A DNA stretch of 64,000 nucleotides from Flavobacteria bacterium MS024-3C (lineage in GTDB: Bacteria > Bacteroidota > Bacteroidia > Flavobacteriales > Flavobacteriaceae): contig ABVW01000001.1 of NCBI GenBank assembly GCA_000173115.1, positions 186,001-250,000 on the forward strand. The letters are read 5' to 3'. The position numbers and the translations under genes are program-made. The notes under the pieces were generated by a model. That model worked only from the letters and a program-made list of their open reading frames with translations, was not told where the DNA came from and searched no databases. Shown piece after piece: positions 8,854-17,518 of this stretch; within the stretch, counting starts at the first letter, position 1, and every line of letters begins with the position of its first letter.

Positions 8854-8861
8854 CAAAGGTA
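8854..8861 (-). promoter_or_regulatory. Putative -7 promoter element of the pseudouridine synthase gene
   Basis: The minus strand reads TACCTTTG, an exact match to the Bacteroidota -7 consensus TAnnTTTG, 17 bases before the ATG. It implies a very short leader. No clear -33 TTG was found at the ideal distance. Confidence 0.5.
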
Positions 8862-8885
8862 GTGTATTGTTTTAGATTGGAGCGA

Positions 8886-9791
8886 TTAAATAAACCTGCC
8901 CAGCAACAGCTCTGGATCTATGAGTAAAATACCGAATACGCCCCCAACAATGATGAATTTTAAAAGGTTGTGAATGTTCAAATACTGCTTTTTTTCTTTG
9001 GCCAACCACAGGCCAACAATTGCGGCAATCAGTAAAACAAATACGCCTTTAAAATACCAGTCCATATAACCCACATTGAATTTAGTGATTAATAAATAGG
9101 TGGGAAATACCGTAGCTACAAGTAATATACTCACGCAATACTTAGAAAATCTAGTCCCATAAGTAACCGCCACAGTCTTATAATCTTGGGTGAGGTCTCC
9201 TGTAAGGTTTTCTAAATCTTTCACCATATCTCTGGCAAGCACTAATAAGAATAGAAAAATTGCTTGGACAAAGATCACCGGAGCTAAATTTTTATGGTAT
9301 ACAAACACCGTGAAAAAAGGCGTAATCGCCAGACAGGCAGAAACAACATTACCCAAAAAAGCCATTCTCTTTAGTTTGTGAGAATACAGCCAAATACCAA
9401 AAATATAAGCAGAAAAAAAAACCACCGCTCTAAAGGAGACTGCACTGGCCATAAAGACAGCCAAAAAATTACCCGTAAAATAAGCGGTAATTTTAGCGCG
9501 TTGTGATATGTGTCGGTCTAAGAGTGTTTTCCTAGGTCTATTGATCAGGTCCTTTTCTGCGTCATAAAAGCTATTGATAATATAACCACTGCCTATCACA
9601 ATAGCTGTGGAAAGTACTAATAATGCCAAATGAGGATCTAAAATAATTTCTTTTAAAGATTTATTTGGCGCTAGAATAAATATTGAACATAGGTATTGTG
9701 CCAGCACAATTAGGGCTATGTTATACCCCCTAAGTACAGAAAAGAATGCGAGTCCCTTTAAAGCGAATCGCGATAGAGGACTTTGAGACAT
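8886..9791 (-). CDS. UbiA-family prenyltransferase (geranylgeranylglycerol-phosphate geranylgeranyltransferase-like)
   Basis: Integral membrane prenyltransferase of 301 residues with about eight hydrophobic segments. The two aspartate-rich motifs of the UbiA superfamily are present: NSFYDAEKDLINRP, near residues 69-82, and DMVKDLENLTGDL in the second half. Related Bacteroidota genes are usually annotated as DGGGP synthase-like, after the archaeal ether-lipid enzyme. It ends an operon with two mevalonate-pathway genes, which fits an isoprenoid-diphosphate substrate. The acceptor is unknown; menaquinone or heme prenylation is less likely from this context. Confidence 0.78.
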   Translation of the reverse strand: MSQSPLSRFALKGLAFFSVLRGYNIALIVLAQYLCSIFILAPNKSLKEIILDPHLALLVLSTAIVIGSGYIINSFYDAEKDLINRPRKTLLDRHISQRAKITAYFTGNFLAVFMASAVSFRAVVFFSAYIFGIWLYSHKLKRMAFLGNVVSACLAITPFFTVFVYHKNLAPVIFVQAIFLFLLVLARDMVKDLENLTGDLTQDYKTVAVTYGTRFSKYCVSILLVATVFPTYLLITKFNVGYMDWYFKGVFVLLIAAIVGLWLAKEKKQYLNIHNLLKFIIVGGVFGILLIDPELLLGRFI

Positions 9792-9800
9792 AGCTTAGAA

Positions 9801-10739
9801 TTAAAAATTATAAACAACTTCTAAGTGGTAATCCTTTAAAGCCTTTTGGGCTTTTTCAAGATCTGGTGCAAAACCTAAGATGTAACCTCCACCTCCAGAA
9901 CCACAAAGTTTTAAGTAGTAATCATTCGTTTTTAATCCCTCTCGCCACAGTTCGTGAAATTCAGTAGGAATCATTGGTTTAAAATGGTCTAATACAACCT
10001 TAGACAATTGGCGCATATTAGAAAATAAGGAATGAACATTTCCATTCACAAAATCATCCACACAAGCATCTGTATGCTTAATAAATTGGTCTTTAAGCAT
10101 GTTTCTAAAACCTTCCTGCTTCATTTGTTCCATAAACAATTGAACCATGGGGGCTGTTTCTCCAACCTGGCCTGAATCTAATAAGAATACAGCACCCTTT
10201 CCAGCCGTGTGCTGAGATGGAATGGCTGTAGAAGCTATATGGTCTTGAGCGTGTATTAATATGGGCAAGCTCAAATAAGAATTCAATGGATCTAAGCCGG
10301 AAGATTTTCCGTGAAAAAAAGATTCCATGGTCCCAAAAAGTTGTTTTAATTGCAGTAATTTTTCTCGGGTTAAATTCTCTAAAACCGTTATTTTATGCTG
10401 CGCATAGTTGTCATAAATAGCAGCAACTAGTGCGCCACTACTTCCAATACCGTATCCCTGAGGAATGGTGGAGTCAAAATACAATCCATTGGAAATATCT
10501 GCTTTTAGTTGTTTTAAATCAAAAGAAAACAACTTAGGGTTCTTTGATTGCAAATCTGCTAAATGTACTGCAAAACCTGCTAAGCTGGAATTTGAGCTGG
10601 GGTTCCCTTCTTCAGAATTCTTGGGAATGATTAGCGCTCCCATTGCAGCATTATAGGGTATTGAAAGGCCTTTAGAGTCTTTGATAATCCCATACTCTCC
10701 AAAAAGTAAAATCTTTGCGTAAAAAAGGGGACCTTTCAT
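9801..10739 (-). CDS. GHMP kinase, mevalonate kinase-like
   Basis: Predicted ATP-dependent kinase of the mevalonate pathway, 312 residues. It opens with AKILLFGEYGII, as mevalonate kinases do. The ATP-binding motif PQGYGIGSSGALVAA lies near 96-110, and the C-terminal GHMP motif LCGSGGGGYILGF near 280-292. It sits 13 bases downstream of diphosphomevalonate decarboxylase and 9 bases upstream of the prenyltransferase. It could be mevalonate kinase or phosphomevalonate kinase; the sequence alone does not settle this, and no second kinase is in the window. Confidence 0.82.
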   Translation of the reverse strand: MKGPLFYAKILLFGEYGIIKDSKGLSIPYNAAMGALIIPKNSEEGNPSSNSSLAGFAVHLADLQSKNPKLFSFDLKQLKADISNGLYFDSTIPQGYGIGSSGALVAAIYDNYAQHKITVLENLTREKLLQLKQLFGTMESFFHGKSSGLDPLNSYLSLPILIHAQDHIASTAIPSQHTAGKGAVFLLDSGQVGETAPMVQLFMEQMKQEGFRNMLKDQFIKHTDACVDDFVNGNVHSLFSNMRQLSKVVLDHFKPMIPTEFHELWREGLKTNDYYLKLCGSGGGGYILGFAPDLEKAQKALKDYHLEVVYNF

Positions 10740-10752
10740 AGGGTGTTATTTT

Positions 10753-11868
10753 TTAAGGTTGTACGGTGTGAGATATGCTTCCACTTCCAACCTGGTCACA
10801 AATATACTGTCCATTTTGACAATAGGCAACTAATTCGTTTTCAATAAATTGAAGCACTTGAACTTTATGCATTTCTGGATACAGCAAATGTACATTTGCA
10901 CCTGCGTCTAGTGTGAAACAAACAGGCAAAGCAGTGTTTTTTCTAAAATTCCAAATTTTTTCAATGATAGATAAAGTGCCAGGCTTCATCAATATAAAAT
11001 AAGGACTACTGGTCAGCATCATAGCATGAAGTGTTAATGCCTCTGACTCCACTACACTTATAAAAGTTTCCATATCTCCTGAGACCAAAGCCTCAGTCAA
11101 TAGAGCCAATTGATCATGGGCCTGTTGAAACCTAGCTTTAGCGAAGGGATGGTCTTTCATTAAACCATGGCCCACAGTACTACTCACTACTTTCTCTCCT
11201 TTGTCTACCAGTAAAATAGTATCCTGAAAGTTCTTAAAAATAGGGGCTAATACTTTATTGAATGGCACAGCAACTAAGTCTTGACTGGCTTTAAAGCCTG
11301 GTGTTTTACCCCATTGCATGAGCGGGCCGCTAATGCTTCTCGCAGCACTTCCTGATCCCAATCTTGCCAAAAAGGATGCTTTTGCATAAAAGGCTTCTGA
11401 AAAAACGTTTTGATCATTGGGAGGAAACTCATCCGACAATTCTAACAAACAAAGTGAAAGTGCTGCCATAGCACTTGCAGATGAAGCTATTCCACTTGAA
11501 TGGGGAAAGGTGTTTTCACTGTTAATCACCAAATGATATGTTTTTAAAAAGGGTAAATAATCAAAAACCCTTGCAAAAAAAGAGGCTATTTTTGGATGAA
11601 AATCTGGTTTGGGAGCCCCCTCAAAAGAAAATTCAAAAGAGAAGGCCCCAGTGCTTTTATCACTAAGCATGCTTTGATCAACCAAGGTCACTGATGTTTT
11701 GGTATTACAGTGATTTAGGGTAAAACTAATTGATGGATTGGCTGGAATCTGAGGGTCGTATTTTCCCCAATATTTAACCAAAGCTATGTTGCTTGGAGAC
11801 GCCCAAGTCACTGTTTTATTGGTCTGAACAAGGTGTTGCGATGAAGGTATAAAGCCAACAGCTTCCAT
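10753..11868 (-). CDS. mvaD: Diphosphomevalonate decarboxylase
   Basis: ATP-dependent decarboxylation of mevalonate 5-diphosphate to isopentenyl diphosphate, in the cytoplasm. The 371 residues contain the diagnostic ASPSNIALVKYWGK near 24-37, the phosphate loop SSGIASSASAMAAL, and GSGSAARSISGP. First gene of a three-gene minus-strand operon (mvaD, GHMP kinase, UbiA). The start at 11868 has an exact TATATTTG element 16 bases upstream. The family call is firm; mevalonate use is well known in Flavobacteriia. Confidence 0.92.
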   Translation of the reverse strand: MEAVGFIPSSQHLVQTNKTVTWASPSNIALVKYWGKYDPQIPANPSISFTLNHCNTKTSVTLVDQSMLSDKSTGAFSFEFSFEGAPKPDFHPKIASFFARVFDYLPFLKTYHLVINSENTFPHSSGIASSASAMAALSLCLLELSDEFPPNDQNVFSEAFYAKASFLARLGSGSAARSISGPLMQWGKTPGFKASQDLVAVPFNKVLAPIFKNFQDTILLVDKGEKVVSSTVGHGLMKDHPFAKARFQQAHDQLALLTEALVSGDMETFISVVESEALTLHAMMLTSSPYFILMKPGTLSIIEKIWNFRKNTALPVCFTLDAGANVHLLYPEMHKVQVLQFIENELVAYCQNGQYICDQVGSGSISHTVQP

Positions 11869-11883
11869 AAAAATATTTTAAAG

Positions 11884-11891
11884 CAAATATA
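11884..11891 (-). promoter_or_regulatory. Putative -7 promoter element of the mevalonate operon
   Basis: The minus strand reads TATATTTG, an exact TAnnTTTG match, 16 bases upstream of the mvaD ATG. No convincing -33 TTG was seen at the ideal distance. Confidence 0.5.
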
Positions 11892-11949
11892 GGGTATATG
11901 AATCTATTATGTGGAAGCTATTAATCAATATAAATAAACAAAGCGTCCA

Positions 11950-11957
11950 TATTTTTG
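11950..11957 (+). promoter_or_regulatory. Putative -7 promoter element of the tspO gene
   Basis: TATTTTTG, an exact TAnnTTTG match, 32 bases before the TTG start of tspO. A -33 TTG is not evident. Confidence 0.4.
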
Positions 11958-11988
11958 GTATTTTAGTGTTCTTATAAAATATGAGAAA

Positions 11989-12462
11989 TTGAAAAAAACC
12001 ATCTACTACATCTTCATCTCCGTAACGATCTGTCTTTTGGTGGGCTTTTTATCTAGTTTTGCTACCCAAAGTTCTGTGAATGGTTGGTATCTAGGCCTTG
12101 AAAAGCCTTTTTTTAACCCACCCAATTGGGTATTTGCACCGGTATGGAGCTTGTTGTATATTATGATGGGTGTAGCCGCAGGATTGGTTTGGGCAAAAGG
12201 ATATTACCATGTATGGGTAAAGACAGCCCTCTACCATTTTTTATTCCAGCTCTTACTCAATGCACTCTGGTCCATTACATTTTTCGGATTAAAAAATCCT
12301 TTAATGGCCTTGGTAGTAATCTTAGGACTCAATGTGTTGCTGCTGTTTACTTTTAAATGGTTTAAAATAGTCCTTCCAAAAGCGGCCTATTTACTCCTTC
12401 CATACATGGCTTGGGTGGGTTTTGCCACTGCCTTAAACGCCGCTATTTGGTGGCTTAATTAG
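11989..12462 (+). CDS. tspO: TspO/MBR family membrane protein
   Basis: Small membrane protein of the translocator/peripheral benzodiazepine receptor family, which binds porphyrins and sterol-like ligands. The 157 residues form five transmembrane segments and have the Trp/Pro-rich signature GLEKPFFNPPNWVFAPVW near residues 34-51. The reading frame begins with TTG at 11989; no in-frame ATG gives the first helix. An out-of-frame ATG at 11981 (Met-Arg-Asn-stop) overlaps this TTG. Its 3' end overlaps the convergent flavoprotein gene by eight bases. Confidence 0.88.
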   Translation: MKKTIYYIFISVTICLLVGFLSSFATQSSVNGWYLGLEKPFFNPPNWVFAPVWSLLYIMMGVAAGLVWAKGYYHVWVKTALYHFLFQLLLNALWSITFFGLKNPLMALVVILGLNVLLLFTFKWFKIVLPKAAYLLLPYMAWVGFATALNAAIWWLN

Positions 12463-13702
12463 ATTCTTTTAGGCTTTGCACCATTCCTTTAGCGGCTAAA
12501 TAAGCAGTGGTCCAAGCGTTCTGAAAATTAAACCCTCCTGTAATGGCGTCTATATTTAAAAGCTCCCCTGCAAAATATAAGCCTGGGAATTTTTTGCTTT
12601 GAGCATCTGTAAATGAGACTTCTTTTAACTTAATTCCACCAGCAGTCACAAACTCCTCTTTAAAAGTACTCTTCCCATTCACTTCGAATTCCGAAGTACT
12701 TAGGCCTTCTGACAAGGATTGAAGTTGGCTTTTAGTGATATTGGCCCAAATTAAATCCGAAGGAATTTCTAGATGCATTAACAAGCTTTGCCACAAACGT
12801 TTGGGAAGTCCAAAAGGGACCCATTTGAACAGGGTTTTTTTAGGGTCTTTTTTCTTTAAAGCATGCAGTGCTTCAAGGACCTCTTGCGCATGTTTATATT
12901 GGGGTAAGAAATTGACACTTATAGTAAAGTTGTAATCCAATCCATATAACAAACGCGCACCCCAAGCAGAAAGCTTTAAAATAGCCGGACCGCTCAGTCC
13001 CCAATGGGTAATTAGTAAGGGACCCTTTGCATAAAGGGCTTTTTTCTGCTTTAGGCCGGGCAGTTTTAAATGCACCAGTGCAGGGGTACTTAAACCAGCC
13101 AAACCTTCGATTCTTGGATCTTTTATATTAAAAGTAAACAAAGAGGGCACTGCAAGTTCTACCCCATGTCCCAATTCCTCGAGCATGCGTGTCATTTTGG
13201 GACTACTCCCGGTAGCCATTAATACCTTTTTTGCAGAAAAAGTTTCTGTTGCAGTGAGAATATTCCAACCAGACCCAACTATGGGTTCAATGGCTTTAAC
13301 CACTGTTTTTGACTGTAAGGCAATGCCCAGTTTTTCTCTCAAAGAAGTAAAACAATCTATGATTGCTGCAGAAGTATTGGCTACAGGAAACATTCTTCCA
13401 TCTGATTCAATTTTTAAAGGAACCCCCTGTGATTCAAAAAAAGCAATCACTTCTTTTGGACCATAATGATGAAATGGTCCCAGTAGGGCTTTTTCACCTC
13501 TGGGGTAATGGGACGCTAAAAAATCTGGTTCCAAGGCGTCGTGGGTGACATTGCACCTACCCCCACCTGAAATTTTTACTTTCTGTAGGCCCATAGCTCC
13601 TTTTTCAAAAAGGGCAATTCGCAAAGTAGGGTTCAGCAATGCGGTCTGAATGGCCGCATAATACCCCGCTGCACCCCCTCCTATAATGGCCACGTCTACC
13701 AT
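12455..13702 (-). CDS. BaiN/HI0933-like flavoprotein (NAD(P)/FAD-dependent oxidoreductase)
   Basis: FAD-binding oxidoreductase of 415 residues. The N-terminus has the dinucleotide motif AIIGGGAAGYYAAI at 5-18, followed by KVKISGGGRCNVTH, typical of the HI0933/YhiN/BaiN family, and the C-terminus has FAGELLNIDAITGGFNFQ, also typical. The substrate is unknown for most members. The start codon overlaps the stop of the upstream glycerophosphodiesterase by one base (TAATG), so it belongs to the pgmB-GH65-GDPD operon by position. A direct role in maltose use is not evident. Confidence 0.85.
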   Translation of the reverse strand: MVDVAIIGGGAAGYYAAIQTALLNPTLRIALFEKGAMGLQKVKISGGGRCNVTHDALEPDFLASHYPRGEKALLGPFHHYGPKEVIAFFESQGVPLKIESDGRMFPVANTSAAIIDCFTSLREKLGIALQSKTVVKAIEPIVGSGWNILTATETFSAKKVLMATGSSPKMTRMLEELGHGVELAVPSLFTFNIKDPRIEGLAGLSTPALVHLKLPGLKQKKALYAKGPLLITHWGLSGPAILKLSAWGARLLYGLDYNFTISVNFLPQYKHAQEVLEALHALKKKDPKKTLFKWVPFGLPKRLWQSLLMHLEIPSDLIWANITKSQLQSLSEGLSTSEFEVNGKSTFKEEFVTAGGIKLKEVSFTDAQSKKFPGLYFAGELLNIDAITGGFNFQNAWTTAYLAAKGMVQSLKESN

Positions 13703-14481
13703 TAAAAAGTACGGTCAGGATAGTTGGTAAAAACAGCGTCTACGCCAAGTGTCTTTGTGTTTTTTAAATCTTCTGGAGTATTCACCGTCCAGGTATATAC
13801 CTTAAAACCGGCTGCATGAATTTGAGCCACAATAGTGGCATCCAAGTCTTTGTAATAAGGATTAATCGCCACCGCGCTCAGTTGTTTAGCCACAGGTATG
13901 GCTTCTAAAGGTGGTCCCTCTGTAAGTACTCCAATGGAAATTTTCGGGAGCAATTTCCTTGTTTCGAACAATAGTGCCCAATCAAAACTAGAAATCAAAA
14001 GACCTTCTTCTTCCCAAGTGCCGTGCGAAAGATACGATTTTAGCAAACTAGCAACAGGAGCTGCTGTATTTGGACCCTTAAGCTCAATGTTTAAAGCAGC
14101 TTTTCCCGCCAATTGATCTAGAACAGTTTTTAAAAGTGGTATGCTATGTCCTCCTTCTAAAACCACTTCTTGCAGTGCTTCCCAGGTAAAGGAAGTAATA
14201 GGTCCCGTAGCATTAGACAAGCGATCCAATTCATTGTCGTGAAACACAACCAATTCTCCACTAGCAATCTGAAAAACATCTATTTCTATCATAGCTGCGC
14301 CTAGCGCTACCGCTTTATTAATAGAGGCCAACGTATTTTCAGTTTCATAACCCATGGCACCCCTGTGTCCAATCATCATAGGGTTTTCTACTTTTTCCAT
14401 ATTACACGCATGTATTAACACCAACAAAAAAACCCATAAAAACCTATTGATCAGTATATGACTTAAAAATTGCTTTTTCAT
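13702..14481 (-). CDS. Glycerophosphodiester phosphodiesterase, predicted lipoprotein
   Basis: Hydrolyses glycerophosphodiesters to glycerol-3-phosphate and an alcohol. The 259-residue protein starts with a long signal peptide ending in a lipobox (VLIHAC, Cys26), so it is probably membrane-anchored in the periplasm or on the surface. GDPD motifs are complete: GHRGAMGYETENT (His39, Arg40, Glu48), EIDVF near 71, and VFHDNELDRLS. The C-terminus has the usual YTWTVNTPEDL and VFTNYPD. The start overlaps the stop of the GH65 gene (ATGA), implying coupled translation. Its combination with maltose phosphorylase is unusual. Confidence 0.9.
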   Translation of the reverse strand: MKKQFLSHILINRFLWVFLLVLIHACNMEKVENPMMIGHRGAMGYETENTLASINKAVALGAAMIEIDVFQIASGELVVFHDNELDRLSNATGPITSFTWEALQEVVLEGGHSIPLLKTVLDQLAGKAALNIELKGPNTAAPVASLLKSYLSHGTWEEEGLLISSFDWALLFETRKLLPKISIGVLTEGPPLEAIPVAKQLSAVAINPYYKDLDATIVAQIHAAGFKVYTWTVNTPEDLKNTKTLGVDAVFTNYPDRTF

Positions 14482-16790
14482 GACCGTACTACTTCACAAG
14501 GTGTTCCAGGATAAAGCACCTGTCTGCTTCCAGAAACCCTAATAGACATTTCAGTGTCTCCATTGAGTTCAAAAATAGTTTTATCAGGGCCAACACTAAC
14601 CTGAATGATTCTATTTCTAAAATTGAGTTTAAAGGAATAGTTCTTCCACTGCTTTGGGATTCTAGGGGTAAAAGAGAGTTTGTCTTCTACAATCCTCATT
14701 CCAGCAAAACCCTCTACTATACTCATCCAAGTACCCGCCATGGAAGTAATGTGAAGTCCTTCCTCTACCTCCTTATTATAATCGTCTAAATCCAATCTAG
14801 ACGTTCTGAGATAAAAATTATAGGCCTGTTCCATGCGCCCTAACTTAGCTGCTTGAATGGAATGCACACAAGGAGAAAGTGAAGATTCATGTACCGTAAA
14901 TGGTTCATAAAAATCAAAATGTCGCTCCAGAGCGTCCAAACTAAATTGGTCTTCAAAAAAATAGAACCCTTGAAGTACGTCTGCCTGCTTTATGTAGGGT
15001 GACCTTAAAATCCTGTCCCAACTCCACTTTTGATTGATGGGTCGGTCTAATTTGCTCAATTCAGTTACAGGAAGTAACTCCTTATCTAAGAAACCATCTT
15101 GTTGTAAAAATACATCCAAAGTCTGGTCTTTAGGAAAATACATGTTTTTAGAGACTTTCTGCCACTGATCCACCTCAGCACTTTTCAACTTAGTGATGCC
15201 CATAATCCTGTTGTAATCTTCAGGATATCCGTCTTTGACCTTTTGAATTTGAGTGGTCGCATAAGCAATACACCAGCGCGCCAAGTAATTGGTGTACCAG
15301 TTGTTATTGACATTATTTTCATATTCATTTGGACCTGTAACCCCAAGAATTACATAGGCATTTTTAGCAGTTGAAAAGGTAGCCCTTTGGTGCCAAAATC
15401 TGGCAATTCCTATCAGCACTTCCAATCCCATCTCTGGAATATAACTATAGTCCCCTGTGTACCTATAATAATTAAAAATAGCAAAAGCTATAGCGCCATT
15501 TCTATGAATCTCCTCAAAAGTGATTTCCCACTCATTGTGGCATTCTTCTCCATTCATTGTCACCATAGGATACAGTGCTGCACCATTAGAAAACCCTAAT
15601 TTAGCGGCATTTTCAATGGCTTTATCCAGTTGATTGTACCTATACTGAAGTAGGTTCCTAGCTACTTTTTGGTCTTTTGTAGCCATATAAAAAGGAATGC
15701 AATAGGCTTCCGTATCCCAATAAGTGCTCCCCCCGTATTTCTCCCCAGTAAATCCTTTCGGACCTATATTTAAAGTGGCGTCTTTTCCAGTATAGGTTTG
15801 ATTGAGTTGGAATATATTAAACCGAATCCCTTGTTGGGCTTTTACATCTCCTTCTATGACAATGTCTGCCCTATCCCAAATAGCTTTCCATGCATTTGCA
15901 TGAGCTGTTTTTAAGGCCTCAAAACCGGCCGATGTCGCTCTGCCAACAACCTCAAAAACAGCTGCTTCCAAAGTGCCTGTCACTTTACGATCTAAAATAT
16001 AACCCCCGTATTTATAGGTAGTGAGCGTATCTCCACTTGTCAAGCTTGCTTTATAAAGGTGTCCCACGGCCAATTCACCCTCCATGGTCTGGGTGGGCTG
16101 TATTCTTTTAGCGGTATTTAAATAAACTTCTGTGGCTTGGTAGGTCGCTGTTTTAAAGTTTGTTTTATTGGTCTGGGCTGCTATAAAAGCGGTGTTTTCT
16201 TTTGCATTTACCGAAGTGGTTTGCCAAAAGGCGTCGTCCCAATTGGAATCTTCATTCTTCACACCACTATCCAGAAAACTTTTGACCTCAATGTCTGCAA
16301 CACCTTCCAATAAGGTGACTTTATATTCAATGGCGCCAATAGTATCTTGAGCCAAACTTAAAAAACGACTGCTTTCTATACTCAGACGAATTCCGTCTGC
16401 TAGTGTGACTTCAAAATAGCGCAATAATAGGCCTGTTTGCATCTGAAGTTCTCTTCTAAATGAGTGCACTTCTTTAGCGGTATATAAGTCTAAATCCTGG
16501 CCGTTAACTTTAATGTAAATACCAATCCAACTAGGCGCATTCAGTACCTTGGCAAAATACTCTGGATAGCCATTTTTCCACCATCCTACCCTAGTCTTAT
16601 CTGGATAATACACCCCACCCATATAACTGCCCTGAAAAGTTGGGCCTGAATAATACTCTTCAAAATTGGCTCTTTGGCCCATAGCGCCATTACCAATACT
16701 AAAAAGACTTTCAGAAGATTTTACACGACTTGGATCAAAACCCTCTTCGATTAAGGACCAAGCATTTGGAAGGATATAAGATTGATTCAT
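14478..16790 (-). CDS. Glycoside hydrolase family 65, probable maltose phosphorylase
   Basis: Splits maltose with phosphate into beta-glucose 1-phosphate and glucose, in the cytoplasm (no signal peptide). The 770 residues have the usual N-terminal beta-sandwich, an (alpha/alpha)6 barrel and a small C-terminal beta domain. The catalytic Glu is probably Glu489 in TGPNEYENNVNNNW. Residues 418-426 read HNEWEITFE, which I recall as the loop that sets maltose specificity in Lactobacillus maltose phosphorylases; kojibiose or trehalose phosphorylases differ there. The neighbour beta-phosphoglucomutase uses its product. It starts seven bases after the pgmB stop. Confidence 0.9.
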   Translation of the reverse strand: MNQSYILPNAWSLIEEGFDPSRVKSSESLFSIGNGAMGQRANFEEYYSGPTFQGSYMGGVYYPDKTRVGWWKNGYPEYFAKVLNAPSWIGIYIKVNGQDLDLYTAKEVHSFRRELQMQTGLLLRYFEVTLADGIRLSIESSRFLSLAQDTIGAIEYKVTLLEGVADIEVKSFLDSGVKNEDSNWDDAFWQTTSVNAKENTAFIAAQTNKTNFKTATYQATEVYLNTAKRIQPTQTMEGELAVGHLYKASLTSGDTLTTYKYGGYILDRKVTGTLEAAVFEVVGRATSAGFEALKTAHANAWKAIWDRADIVIEGDVKAQQGIRFNIFQLNQTYTGKDATLNIGPKGFTGEKYGGSTYWDTEAYCIPFYMATKDQKVARNLLQYRYNQLDKAIENAAKLGFSNGAALYPMVTMNGEECHNEWEITFEEIHRNGAIAFAIFNYYRYTGDYSYIPEMGLEVLIGIARFWHQRATFSTAKNAYVILGVTGPNEYENNVNNNWYTNYLARWCIAYATTQIQKVKDGYPEDYNRIMGITKLKSAEVDQWQKVSKNMYFPKDQTLDVFLQQDGFLDKELLPVTELSKLDRPINQKWSWDRILRSPYIKQADVLQGFYFFEDQFSLDALERHFDFYEPFTVHESSLSPCVHSIQAAKLGRMEQAYNFYLRTSRLDLDDYNKEVEEGLHITSMAGTWMSIVEGFAGMRIVEDKLSFTPRIPKQWKNYSFKLNFRNRIIQVSVGPDKTIFELNGDTEMSIRVSGSRQVLYPGTPCEVVRS

Positions 16791-16797
16791 GGTAATT

Positions 16798-17448
16798 TTA
16801 AGCGATTAATGATTGAACAAATGATGGGGTAATTTCAGCAGTAGAAGCAAAACAATGGTCTGCTTTAAACAATATTGCCGGGTCTCCAATAGCGACGCAG
16901 ACCATTTGGGCTGCTTTTGCAGCAGCCACACCTGCCAGAGCGTCTTCAAAAACCACACAGTTCTCAGGGGCCACTCCCAATCCTTTGGCTGCAGTGAGAA
17001 AGACCTCTGGATCTGGTTTGGCTTTAGCTACCTCATTACCGTCTACCAGCACATCAAAGTAAGACAAAAGCCCTACCTTTTTCAAAATGGGCTTAGCATT
17101 TTTACTGGCTGACCCTAAAGCAATAGGTATTTTTTGTGCCTTTAAAGCAGTTAGTATTTCTGTTATACCTGGAAGAATTTCACTGGCATTCATATTTGAA
17201 ATAAGGCTTAAATAGTGGTCATTTTTTTCTGTAAGCCAATGTTCCTTTTCCTCTTGTGTAGCCTTGTATTGGGCCATTTCTAAAAGCAGTTCTAAAGAGC
17301 GGACTCTAGATACTCCTTTAAATTGCTCGTTGTCTTGTTCTGTGAAATTGTATTGGAGGTTTTTGGCCAATGACTGCCAGGCTTTAAAATGATACTTGGC
17401 TGTGTCTACTATGACTCCGTCTAAATCGAATATAAATCCTTTAGGCAT
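16798..17448 (-). CDS. pgmB: Beta-phosphoglucomutase
   Basis: HAD-superfamily enzyme that converts beta-glucose 1-phosphate to glucose 6-phosphate. The 216 residues begin with the phospho-acceptor motif FDLDGVIVDTAKYHFKAW (Asp8, Asp10). The GSASKNA motif and KPDPEVFLTAA follow, then FEDALAGVAAAKAA for Mg binding. The length is standard. It directly precedes the GH65 gene, whose product is its substrate. A 19-bp tandem repeat lies immediately upstream of its start codon. It is cotranscribed with, or just downstream of, the LacI-type regulator. Confidence 0.93.
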   Translation of the reverse strand: MPKGFIFDLDGVIVDTAKYHFKAWQSLAKNLQYNFTEQDNEQFKGVSRVRSLELLLEMAQYKATQEEKEHWLTEKNDHYLSLISNMNASEILPGITEILTALKAQKIPIALGSASKNAKPILKKVGLLSYFDVLVDGNEVAKAKPDPEVFLTAAKGLGVAPENCVVFEDALAGVAAAKAAQMVCVAIGDPAILFKADHCFASTAEITPSFVQSLIA

Positions 17449-17451
17449 TAT

Positions 17452-17489
17452 GCTGTTCTTTATACTGTTAGCTTTTCTTTATACTGCTA
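17452..17489 (-). repeat. 19-bp tandem duplication in the pgmB leader
   Basis: On the minus strand the 12-mer CAGTATAAAGAA occurs twice with a 19-base period (plus coordinates 17456-17467 and 17475-17486). The similarity extends to about 16 of 19 positions per unit. The second copy ends just before the pgmB ATG. Possibly a regulator site or a slippage product. Confidence 0.8.
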
Positions 17490-17518
17490 TATGAAATAAA
17501 TCTTTTTGGGCTGCTGAG

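Noticed and set aside
14478-16790. GH65 as a glucosylglycerol or trehalose phosphorylase
   Set aside because: The specificity loop HNEWEITFE and pgmB neighbour fit maltose phosphorylase best. Kept only as an alternative because of the GDPD neighbour.
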